Assembly: GCA_009760885.1 (NCBI GenBank)
Contig: CM019700.1
Location: forward strand, 10,001 to 74,000
DNA: 64,000 nucleotides
Reading direction: 5' to 3'
From: Achatina immaculata
Lineage: Eukaryota; Mollusca; Gastropoda; Stylommatophora; Achatinidae
Positions 11,479-22,900 of the stretch are shown here, piece after piece; position 1 is the stretch's first letter, and each line of letters opens with the position of its first letter. The notes beneath the pieces are model-generated. The model was not told where the DNA came from. It searched no databases and was given only the letters and a program-made list of their open reading frames with translations. The translations under genes and the position numbers were made by a program.

Positions 11479-13740
11479 GGGCTCCTTGGAATAACCCTGA
11501 GTCTGGGCTCCTTTTAAAAATCCTGAGTTTGGGCTCATGGAAAAAAATCTGAGCCTGGGATCTTGGTTAAAAATCTTATCTCCTGTGAAAAAGTCTGAGT
11601 CTGGTCTCATGAAAAAAAAAAACGCTGTCTGGGTTCCTGAGAAAAACCTTGAGTCTGGGTTCCTGAGAAAAACCTTGAGTCTGGGGTCCTGAGAAAAACC
11701 TGGAGTCTGGGGTCCTGAGAAAAACCTTGAGTCTGGGGTCCTGAGAAAAACCTTGAGTCTGGGGTCCTGAGAAAAACCTTGAGTCTGGGGTGCTGAGAAA
11801 ACCCTGATCTGATCTCTTGAGAAAACCCTGATCTCCTGGAAACCATGAGACTGGTCTCTTGAGAAAAAACATGATCTCCTGGGAAACCATGAGTCTGGTC
11901 TCTTGAGAAAAAACATGATCTCCTGGGAAACCATGAGTCTGGTCTCTTGAGAAAAAACATGATCTCTTGGGAAACCATGAGTCCGGCCTCTTGAGAAAAA
12001 ACATGATCTCCTGGGAAACCATGAGTCTGGTCTCTTGAGAAAACCCTGATCTCCTGGGAAACCATGAGTCTGGCCTCTTGAGAAAAAACATGATCTCCTG
12101 GGAAACCATGAGTCCGGTCTCTTGAGAAAAAACATGATCTCCTGGGAAACCATGAGTCTGGTCTCTTGAGAAAAAACATGATCTCCTGGGAAACCATGAG
12201 TCTGGTCTCTTGAGAAAACCCTGATCTCCTGGGAAACCATGAGTCTGGTCTCTTGAGAAAAAACATGATCTCCTGGGAAACCATGAGTCTGGTCTCTTGA
12301 GAAAAAACATGATCTCCTGGGAAACCATGAGTCTGGTCTCTTGAGAAAAAACATGATCTCCTGGGAAACCATGAGTCTGGCCTCTTGAGAAAAAACATGA
12401 TATCCTGGGAAACCATGAGTCTGGTCTCTTGAGAAAACCCTGATCTCCTGGGAAACCATGAGTCTGGTCTCTTGAGAAAAAACATGATCTCCTGGGAAAC
12501 CATGAGTCTGGTCTCTTGAGAAAAAACATGATCTCTTGGGAAACCATGAGTCCGGCCTCTTGAGAAAAAACATGATCTCCTGGGAAACCATGAGTCTGGT
12601 CTCTTGAGAAAACCCTGATCTCCTGGGAAACCATGAGTCTGGCCTCTTGAGAAAAAACATGATCTCCTGGGAAACCATGAGTCCGGTCTCTTGAGAAAAA
12701 ACATGATCTCCTGGGAAACCATGAGTCTGGTCTCTTGAGAAAAAACATGATCTCCTGGGAAACCATGAGTCTGGTCTCTTGAGAAAACCCTGATCTCCTG
12801 GGAAACCATGAGTCTGGTCTCTTGAAAAAACATGATCTCCTGGGAAACCATGAGTCTGGTCTCTTGAGAAAAAACATGATCTCCTGGGAAACCATGAGTC
12901 TGGTCTCTTGAGAAAAAACATGATCTCCTGGGAAACCATGAGTCTGGCCTCTTGAGAAAAAACATGATATCCTGGGAAACCATGAGTCTGGTCTCTTGAG
13001 AAAACCCTGATCTCCTGGGAAACCATGAGTCTGGTCTCTTGAGAAAAAACATGATCTCATGGGAAACCATGAGTCTGGTCTCTTGAGAAAAAACATGATC
13101 TCCTGGGAAACCATGAGTCTGGCCTCTTGAGAAAAAACATGATCTCCTGGGAAACCATGAGTCTGGTCTCTTGAGAAAACCCTGATCTCCTGGGAAACCA
13201 TGAGTCTGGTCTCTTGAGAAAAAACATGATCTCCTGGGAAACCATGAGTCTGGTCTCTTGAGAAAAAACATGATCTCCTGGGAAACCATGAGTCTGAGCT
13301 CCGGAAAGAAACCCTGATCTTCTGGTGAAATCCCTGAGTCTGGGATCCTGGAAAAAACCCTGTCTTGGTTCCATGAGTCTTGACCCCGAGTCTGGGCTCC
13401 TTCCAAAAAAACCCTGAGTAGGGAAATAATCCTGGGCTCCTTTAAAAATGGAAATAATCTTGAGTCTGGACTTCTTTAAAAAATCCTGATTCTGGGCTCC
13501 TGAGAAAAAACCTGAGTCTGTGATCCTGTGAAAAACTCCTGGGTCTGGGATCCTGGGAAAAACTCTTGAGTCTGGGCTCCTGGGAAAAACTCCTGAGTCT
13601 GGGATCCTGGGAAAAACTTCTGAGTCCGGGCTCCTGCGAAAAACTCCTGAGTCCGGGCTCCTATGAAAAACTCCTGATTCTGGGATCCTGCTAAAAACTC
13701 CTGAGTCTGAGCTCCTGAGAAAAGAGCCCGAGTCTAGACG
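11479..13740. repeat. 44-bp minisatellite and its relatives (CTTGAGAAAAAACATGATC type)
   Basis: The core at 11,833-13,300 has about 33 units of TCTGGTCTCTTGAGAAAAAA then CATGATCTCCTGGGAAACCA. Flanks at 11,620-11,830 and 13,300-13,740 carry shorter related units (TCCTGAGAAAAACCTTGAGT; CTCCTGAGTCTGGG). All three minus frames stay open for 540-600 codons because the unit has no stop. Confidence 0.95.
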
Positions 13741-16640
13741 CCTGAGAAAAACACTGATTCTCTGCTCCTGAGAAAAACACTGATTCTCTGCTCCTGAGAA
13801 AAACATTGATTCTTTGCTCCTGAGAAAAACACTAATTCTCTGCTCCTGAGAAAAACACTGATTCTCTGCTCCTGAGAAAAACACCGATTCTCTGCTCCTG
13901 AGAAAAACACTGATTCTCTGCTCCTGGGAAAAAGCCTGAGTCTAGACGCCTGAGAAAAACACTGATTCTCTGCTCCTGAGAAAAACACTGATTCTCTACT
14001 CCTGAGAAAAACACTGATTCTCTGCTCCTGAGAAAAACACTGATTCTTTGCTCCTGAGAAAAACACCGATTCTCTGCTCCTGAGAAAAACACTAATTCTC
14101 TGCTCCTGAGAAAAACACTGATTCTCTGCTCCTGGGAAAAAGCCTGAGTCTAGACGCGTGAGAAAAACACTGATTCTCTGCACCTGGGAAAAAGCCTGAG
14201 TCTAAACGCCTAGGAAAAACACTGATTTTCTGCTCCTGAGAAAAACATTGATTCTCTGCTCCTGAGAAAAACACTGATTCTCTGCTCCTGAGAAAAACAC
14301 TGATTCTCTGTTCCTGGGGAAAAGCCTGAGTCTAGACGCCTGAGAAAAACACTGATTCTCTGCTCCTGAGAAAAACACTGATTCTTTACTCCTGAGAAAA
14401 ACACTGATTCTCTGCTCCTGAGAAAAACACTGATTCTCTGCTCCTGGGAAAAACACTAATTCTCTGCTCCTGAGAAAAACACTGATTCTCTGCTCCTGAG
14501 AAATACACTGATTCTCTGATCCTGGGAAAAACACTGATTCTCTGCTCCTGAGAAAAACACTGATTCTCTGCTCCTGAGAAAAACACTGATTCTCTGCTCC
14601 TGAGAAAAACACTGATTCTCTGCTCCTGAGAAAAACACTGATTCTCTGCTCCTGAGAAAAACACAGATTCTCTGCTGATGAGAAAAACACTGATTCTCTG
14701 CTCCTGGGAAAAAGCCTGAGTCTAGACGCCTGAGAAAAACACTGATTCTCTGCTCTGAGAAAAACACTGATTCTCTGCTCCTGAGAAAAACATTGATTCT
14801 TTGCTCCTGAGAAAAACACTAATTCTCTGCTCCTGAGAAAAACACTGATTCTCTGCTCCTGAGAAAAACACCGATTCTCTGCTCCTGAGAAAAACACTGA
14901 TTCTCTGCTCCTGGGAAAAAGCCTGAGTCTAGACGCCTGAGAAAAACACTGATTCTCTGCTCCTGAGAAAAACACTGATTCTCTACTCCTGAGAAAAACA
15001 CTGATTCTCTGCTCCTGAGAAAAACACTGATTCTTTGCTCCTGAGAAAAACACCGATTCTCTGCTCCTGAGAAAAACACTAATTCTCTGCTCCTGAGAAA
15101 AACACTGATTCTCTGCTCCTGGGAAAAAGCCTGAGTCTAGACGCGTGAGAAAAACACTGATTCTCTGCACCTGGGAAAAAGCCTGAGTCTAAACGCCTAG
15201 GAAAAACACTGATTTTCTGCTCCTGAGAAAAACATTGATTCTCTGCTCCTGAGAAAAACACTGATTCTCTGCTCCTGAGAAAAACACTGATTCTCTGTTC
15301 CTGGGAAAAGCCTGAGTCTAGACGCCTGAGAAAAACACTGATTCTCTGCTCCTGAGAAAAACACTGATTCTTTACTCCTGAGAAAAACACTGATTCTCTG
15401 CTCCTGAGAAAAACACTGATTCTCTGCTCCTGGGAAAAACACTAATTCTCTGCTCCTGAGAAAAACACTGATTCTCTGCTCCTGAGAAATACACTGATTC
15501 TCTGATCCTGGGAAAAACACTGATTCTCTGCTCCTGAGAAAAACACTGATTCTCTGCTCCTGAGAAAAACACTGATTCTCTGCTCCTGAGAAAAACACTG
15601 ATTCTCTGCTCCTGAGAAAAACACTGATTCTCTGCTCCTGAGAAAAACACAGATTCTCTGCTGATGAGAAAAACACTGATTCTCTGCTCCTGGGAAAAAG
15701 CCTGAGTCTAGACGCCTGAGAAAAACACTGATTCTCTGCTCTGAGAAAAACACTGATTCTTTGCTCCTGAGAAAAACACTGATTCTCTGCTCCTGAGAAA
15801 AACACTGATTCTTTGCTCCTGAGAAAAAGACCGATTCTTTGCTCCTGAGAAAAACACTGATTCTCTGCTCCTGAGAAAAACACTGATTCTCTGCTAATGG
15901 GAAAAAGCCTGAGTCTAGACGCCTGAGAAAAACACTGATTTTCTGCTCCTGAGAAAAACACTGATTCTCTGCTCCTGAGAAAAACACTGATTCTCTGCTC
16001 CTGAGAAAAACACTGGGAAAAGCCTGAGTCTAGACGCCTGAGAAAAACACTGATTCTCTGTTCCTGGGAAAAAGCCTGAGTCTAGACGCCTGAGAAAAAC
16101 ACTGATTCTCTGTTCCTGGGAAAAAGCCTGAGTTTAGACGCCTGAGAAAAACACTGATTCTCTGTTCCTGGGAAAAAGCCTGAGTCTAGACGCCTGAGAA
16201 AAACACTGATTCTCTGTTCCTGGGAAAAAGCCTGAGTCTAGACGCCTGAGAAAAACACTGATTCTTTGCTCCTGAGAAAAACACTGATTCTCTGCTCCTG
16301 AGAAAAACACTGATTCTCTGCTCCTGAGAAAAACACTGATTCTCTGCTCCTGGGAAAAAGACTGATTCTCTGCTCCTGGGAAAAAGCCTGAGTCTAGACG
16401 CCTGAGAAAAACACTGATTCTCTGCTCCTGGGAAAAAGCCTGAGTCTAGACGCCTGAGAAAAACACTGATTCTCTGTTCCTGGGAAAAAGCCTGAGTCTA
16501 GACGCCTGAGAAAAACACTGATTCTCTGCTCCTGAGAAAAACACTGATTCTCTGCTCCTGAGAAAAACACTGATTCTCTGCTCCTGAGAAAAACACTGAT
16601 TCTCTGCTCCTGAGAAAAACACTGAGTCTGATCTCCTGGG
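13741..16640. repeat. 26-bp minisatellite (ATTCTCTGCTCCTGAGAAAA) with a 987-bp internal duplication
   Basis: More than 100 units, interspersed with a second type, GCCTGAGTCTAGACGCCTGA. The ordered variants from about 13,770 to 14,770 recur at 14,757-15,757 (marker CATTGATTCT at 13804 and 14791). It shares the CCTGAGAAAAAC core with the 44-bp array beside it. Confidence 0.95.
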
Positions 16641-16654
16641 AAAAACCCTGGATG

Positions 16655-16722
16655 TTACCTCCTGGGACAGTTTGCTCATGGGACAGTTTGCTCCTGGGAC
16701 AGTTTGCTCCTGGGACAGTTTG
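16655..16722. repeat. 16-17 bp repeat (CTCCTGGGACAGTTTG), 4 units
   Basis: Lies between the large array and lectin exon 1, about 135 bp upstream of the ATG, probably in the promoter or 5' UTR. Confidence 0.9.
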
Positions 16723-16856
16723 CTGCTGTCTTAAACATTATGTGGCAAAGCCATCAATGTTACCAGCATCAAACTGACCTAGCATTTCTTTTGTTCTTTC
16801 GTCTTGTGATTAGACTATTTCGTTCTGTCTTTCGTTACGTACAGATAGCCAAGACA

Positions 16857-16947
16857 ATGGCTGGCCTCAGAAACTCTGCTGTACCGAAGTTTTCTTGGAC
16901 CTGCCTGCGCTTCACGCTCGCAATGTTGGCTCTAGAATTTGGCTCAG
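16857..16947 (+). CDS. Exon 1 of the lectin gene: signal peptide
   Basis: The ATG at 16857 has a strong context (A at -3, G at +4). The exon encodes [12 protein letters not shown] followed by a hydrophobic stretch with [12 protein letters not shown], interrupted by one Arg. The donor is TCAG|GTAAAT and leaves one base (phase 1) that completes a Val codon with exon 2. An in-frame ATG at 16740 would add 39 residues with a second hydrophobic run; I prefer 16857 because the shorter leader looks like an ordinary signal peptide. Confidence 0.7.
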
Positions 16948-19900
16948 GTAAATTTTATGACGTTGTATCCACATTTTCTGATGTTATATCTACGACATTG
17001 TGTGATGTTATATCTACAACATTGTGTGATGTTATATCCACGACATTGTGTGATGTTACATCCACAAAATGTTTTATGACATTGTTTGGTTAAGTGCAGA
17101 TTTAGTGAACATATTTCGCATGAAATTTCTTCTCCCATAAACGTCCATGTTAGTCCTGAAACTTGTTGAGGTAAACTTCGCCATTTCCTTTTTTTTAATA
17201 AGAAATGTGCAACTTCCCGGAAATATAACAAACCTTATCACTGTTTTCTTATACGGGGGATTTATTCCTAGCAGAGTTTAGAATGTTTTTCTTATTTCTA
17301 GCAGAACAGCTTTCCTTGTATAAACATAAGCGGGGGGGGGGGGGGGGGGGGGAGGTAGCGTTGGAGGGGAATGTGATGATTTAGACAGAGATGTGATATA
17401 ATAAAATGTAAGAATTGTTCTGTAGTTTGATTTCCTCAGTTTTTGTAATGTATCTGTCTGTCTGTCTATAGTGACACTAATAATGTTGTTATGTGATATT
17501 ATCTAGCCATATTGATGTCTAGTAACGTTGAAATCTATTGTTTGACTGATGATGATGTCTGCTGTTCTTTGAATGATGATGATGTCTGCTGTTGTTTGAA
17601 TGATGATGATGTCTGCTGTTGTTTGAATGATGATGATGTCTGCTGTTGTTTGAATGATGATGATGTCTGCTATTGTTTGAATGATGATGATGTCTGCTGT
17701 TGTTTGACTGATGATGATGTCTGCTGTTGTTTGAATGATGATGATGTCTGCTGTTGTTTGAATGATGATGATGTCTGCTGTTGTTTGAATGATGATGATG
17801 TCTGCTGTTGTTTGAATGATGATGATGTCTGCTGTTGTTTGAATGATGATGATGTCTGCTATTGTTTGAATGATGATGATGTCTGCTGTTGTATGACTGA
17901 TGATGATGTCTGCTGTTGTTTGAATGATGATGATGTCTGCTATTGTTTGAATGATGATGATGTCTGCTGTTGTTTGAATGATGATGATGTCTGCTGTTGT
18001 TTGAATGATGATGATGTCTGCTATTGTTTGAATGATGATGATGTCTGCTGTTGTTTGAATGATGATGATGTCTGCTGTTGTTTGAATGATGATGATGTCT
18101 GCTGTTGTTTGAATGATGATGATGTCTGCTATTGTTTGACTGATGATGATGTCTGCTGTTGTTTGACTGATGATGATGTCTGCTGTTGTTTGAATGATGA
18201 TGATGTCTGCTGTTGCTTGAATGATGATGTTGTCTGCTGTTGTCAACTACTATAGATAACTACTGTTGCAGTTTAGAGTTGTTTCTGGTGTTGCTGGCTG
18301 CTGCTGATGCTAGCACCTGATGTTGCTGGCTGCTGCTGATGCTAGCACCTGATGTTGCTGGCTGCTGCTGATGCTAGCACCTGATGTTGCTGGCTGCTGC
18401 TGATGCTAGCACCTGATGTTGCTGGCTGCTGCTGATGATGCTAGCACCTGATGTTGCTGGCTGCTGCTGATGATGCTAGCACCTGATGTTGCTGGCTGCT
18501 GCTGATGATGCTAGCACCTGATGTTGCTGGCTGCTGCTGATGATGCTAGCACCTGATGTTGCTGGCTGCTGCTGATGATGCTAGCACCTGATGTTGCTGG
18601 CTGCTGCTGATGATGCTAGCACCTGATGTGCTGGCTGCTGCTGATGATGCTAGCACCTGATGTTGCTGGCTGCTGCTGATAATGCTAGCACCTGATGTTG
18701 CTGGCTGCTGATGATGATGCTAGCACCTGATGTTGCTGGCTGCTGCTGATGATGCTAGCACCTGATGTTGCTGGCTGCTGCTGATGATGCTAGCACCTGA
18801 TGTTGCTGGCTGCTGCTGATGCTAACACATGATTTTGCTGGCTGCTGCTGATGATGCTAGCACCTGATGTTGCTGGCTGCTGCTGATGCTAACACATGAT
18901 GTTGCTGGCTGTTGCTGATGCTAGCACCTGATGTTGCTGGCTGCTGCTGATGATGCTAGCACCTGATGTTGCTGGCTGCTGCTGATGCTAACACATGTTG
19001 TTGCTGGCTGCTGGTGCTGACTGATGATAACTTGGGCATACCTTATCTTGTCATGGTCCATCTCGTGTTTCCATGAACTCCCTGAATGTTTCCAGTGTCT
19101 TAAGGACTAAGGTCTGTTCGAACAATTTTCCCAGGAAGTTACCACAAAAAACCTGTAGCCTTCTAGTGCTAGTGTTATTCCTTTTTCAATGTTTTCAGTC
19201 TGTTTGTTCTACAAACCTCGCATCTGTTTGTTCTACAAACCTCGCATCTGTTTGTTCTACAAACCTCGCATAATTATTTTACGTTCATATTTTCTAATGT
19301 ATGAAATGTCTGCAAATCTTCATCTTGTTCCTCAGTGTCCAGTCTATGTGTGACCTACATCTACTCCAGCACCTACTACGAACTATGTCTGGACACCATG
19401 ACACGTGACGGAGCCATGGACAGTTGCGCCAGAATGACCTACAAACTTGTTACCTTGGAGACGCAGGACGAGTTTGAATTCTGGGGGCAGAAGCTGAAAA
19501 GTCTGAGCGTGGGGGGAGCCTGGGTGGGGGCCATGTGGAACTCTACTCACGGGAGTGAGCACTTTCTGTTGTAGACACGTGTCTTGTTGTAGACATGTCT
19601 TGTTGTAGAGTAGACAAATATCTTGTTGTAGACATGTCTTGTAGATAAATGTCTTGTTGTAGAGTAGACACATATCTTGTTGTAGACATGTCTTGTAGAT
19701 AAATGTCTTGTTGTAGACATGTCTTGTAGATAAATGTCTTATTGTAGAGTAGACACATATCTTGTTGTAGACATGTCTTGTAGATAAATGTCTTATTGTA
19801 GAGTAGACACATATCTTGTTGTAGACATGTCTTGTAGATAAATGTCTTGTTGTAGACACATATCTTGTTGTAGACATGTCTTGTAGATAAATGTCTTTCT

Positions 19901-22900
19901 GTAGAGTAGACACATATCTTGTTGTAGACATGTTTTGTAGATAAATGTCTTATTGTAGAGTAGACGTATATCTTGTTGTAGACATGTCTTGTAGATAAAT
20001 GTCTTGTTGGAGACACATATCTTGTTGTAGACATGTCTTGTTGTAGACACATATCTTATTGTAGACATCTCTTGTTGTAGACACATATCTTGTTGTAGAC
20101 ATATCTTGTTGTAGACACATATCTTGTTGTATACATATCTTGTTGTAGACACATATCTTATTGTAGACATCTCTTGTTGTAGACACATATCTTGTTGTAG
20201 ACATATCTTGTTGTAGACACATATCTTGTTGTAGACATATCTTGTTGTAGACACATATCTTGTTGTAGACATATCTTGTTGTAGACACATATCTTGTTGT
20301 AGACACACATCTTGTTGTAGACACATCGTGGCTGAAACTATAATAATTGTCGTTTGTCGGGGCGGGTGAAGTTCTGGCTGGTAGTGGACTGTCATCTCAG
20401 AAGAAAGTTGTCACTTGGAGACCGGTTACTTACCGTTGCCTCCAACTTTATAGTTAGTCTGCACATTGCTACCTGACACATTTATGTTGGGGAAAGCAGC
20501 ACCAGAACATTGGATTATACCGTACACGCCCCTGTCTTGGTGGAGTGAGGCACACTGGATTATACCGTACACACCCCTGTCTTGGTGGAGTGAGGCACAC
20601 TGGATTATACCGTACACACCCCTGTCTTGGTGGAGTGAGGCACACTGGATTATACCGTACACACCCCTGTCAGCAGGCCTGACGAGAGGGGAAGATTTTT
20701 TTTTGTGGGGGGGGGGGGGGGGGTACCGGATGTCGGGAAGATATGATATAACGCGGAAATCAGATTTGTTTTGTCGGAGAGTTGGCAGATAAAAAAAAAA
20801 CAACTTTCTGTCTCTCCTACGGGACTGTCAAGTTCTTGCAAGGGAAAAAAGGGAGTGGGTACGACAGAAAGAACGAACTTTATTTTGAAAGAGTAAAAAA
20901 CTGGGCACACGGGCCCTTCTGGCAGTGACCCCTTCGTCGTACAACTGTCCCTCTGTTCAGTTTAGAGCATGGAAGCACAGACAGGCTGCTGCCACAACAT
21001 CTTACTCAGTGCCCGGCTTTGCTTACTTAATATATCCAGGTGGAAAATATCAACCAATAAAACAAGGAGTGCGACAAGGATGTGTACTATCTCCAGAACT
21101 TTTTTCTCTGTACAGTGAGAATATTCTAAGAACAATCATCACAGAACCAGGCATAAAAATTGGAGGATACAATATTAACAACCTTCGGTATGCTGACGAC
21201 ACAGTACTGATAGCTGAGAACCTACAAGACCTGCAAAATCTCTGGGATAAAGTCGCCAAGGAAAGTGAACAGAAAGACCGTACTTTGAACATCAAAAACA
21301 CTGAGACTGAAAGAAACAGAATCCACCAGCATGCAGTATAAAATTAGATGGAACTATTCTAAATACCTTGGAGCAGTAATAACTTCGGGTGGGAAATGCA
21401 GAACAGAATTTATGAGCGGAATAGGCCAAGCAAAGACTGCATTTCAGAGAATGAGAAACATATTAACCAACACATCCTTATCAATGAATGTTAGAAAAGG
21501 AGTCATAAAATGCTATATTGAGCCTATCTTATTATATGGAAGTGAATCATGGACTTTAGACAGGTCGGCACGAAATTACAGGAAGCAACAGAAATTTGGT
21601 TTATCAGAAGAATGTTGTGAATTCCCTGGACAGCAAAGATTAATAATGAAGAATATACGAGGGGTGATTGATAAGTTCTCGGCATAAGAAACGCACAGTT
21701 AATATTAGGTGCATTTGTAGATCAGGTTAATATAAGATTAAACACCAAGTTTCAAGAAATTAACTGCAACCAATTTTTTTCTACAGGTTACTGAAGTGGT
21801 AAGGGGTGCCAGAAATTGAGAAAATGGATAAAATTTCTCATCAAGCAGTCATTCACTACCTCTGCATCAAGGGCTTATCATCAAAGAAGATCCATGAGGA
21901 TATGGTAGAGACTCTAGGGGAGAGTGTCCCTTCTTACAACACAGTGAAGAAATGGGCAGCTCAGTTCAGACATGGAAGGGAGAGTCCGGAAGATGATCCC
22001 CATCCAGGAAGACCAAGAACGGTAACCACCGATGAAACCACCGGCAGACTCCTTCATATGATAATGGAGGGTCGACGACTAACTGAGCGATACATTGCTA
22101 TTGAGTTGGGCATCTCCCAGGAACATGTTCATGCCATTATTCACAATGATCTTCAAATGATAAAGGTCTCTGCTCAATGGGTCCTGAAACTTCTTGGAGC
22201 TGATCACAAACAACAGTGTCTCAACATGTCAAGAGACAATCTTGGTCATTTTTCTGCATATCCTGAAAAGTTTCTTCAGCAATTTGTGACTATGGATGAG
22301 ACTTGGATTCATCATTTTCAACCAGAAACCAAAGAACAGTCAAAGCAGTGGAAACATGGATCCCCACCTCCAAAGAAAGCAAGGGTGGTTCTGTCTGCAG
22401 GCAAAGTGAAGGCTTCCATCTTTTGGGATTCAGAAGGTGTGCCTATTGGTAGACTATCTTCAAAAGGACAGAACGGTCACCGGGGCCTATTACTCTAATC
22501 TTGTGAAGCAACTGCGGGTCACATTGAAGGAAAAGCGTGGAGGGAAATTGACGAGAAGAGTCATCTTTCAGCAAGACAATGCTCCAGTTCACAAGTCGGC
22601 GGTGGCTGCCATCGATGAATGCGGCTTCCAGCTTCTTGAATATCCTCCTTATTCCTCAGATTTGGCCCCTTCGGACTATTACCTGTTTATCATACTCAAA
22701 AAAGGAGCTCAGTGGTCGCAAATTTGCTTCAGATGATGACGTCATTCATGCTGTAGACCACTTTCTACTGGCATAAGATGCTAACTTTTACAAAGAAGGG
22801 ATCCGTATGCTCCAGGACCGCTGGACTAAGTGCATAAACTTGCAAGTGGACTATGTTGAGAAATAACCCCAAAAAGTTTTCCACAAATAATCCGTTGTAC

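Noticed and set aside
11374..13406. Three overlapping minus-strand frames of 541-599 codons
   Set aside because: All are translations of the 44-bp minisatellite in its three frames (cycling peptide such as MVSQEIMFFLKRPDSWFP); no non-repeat sequence, splice sites or known domain.
16740..16856. Upstream in-frame ATG for the lectin gene
   Set aside because: Would put two hydrophobic runs and several Arg in the leader; the ATG at 16857 has a better context. Kept as an alternative in the exon 1 entry.
17503..18255. 247-codon frames on both strands
   Set aside because: A 27-bp repeat with period divisible by three; both strands open, composition of pure repeat, located in an intron.
20650..20910. 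Frames around the G tract near 20.7 kb
   Set aside because: Built on homopolymers and the 45-bp repeat; no coding signal.
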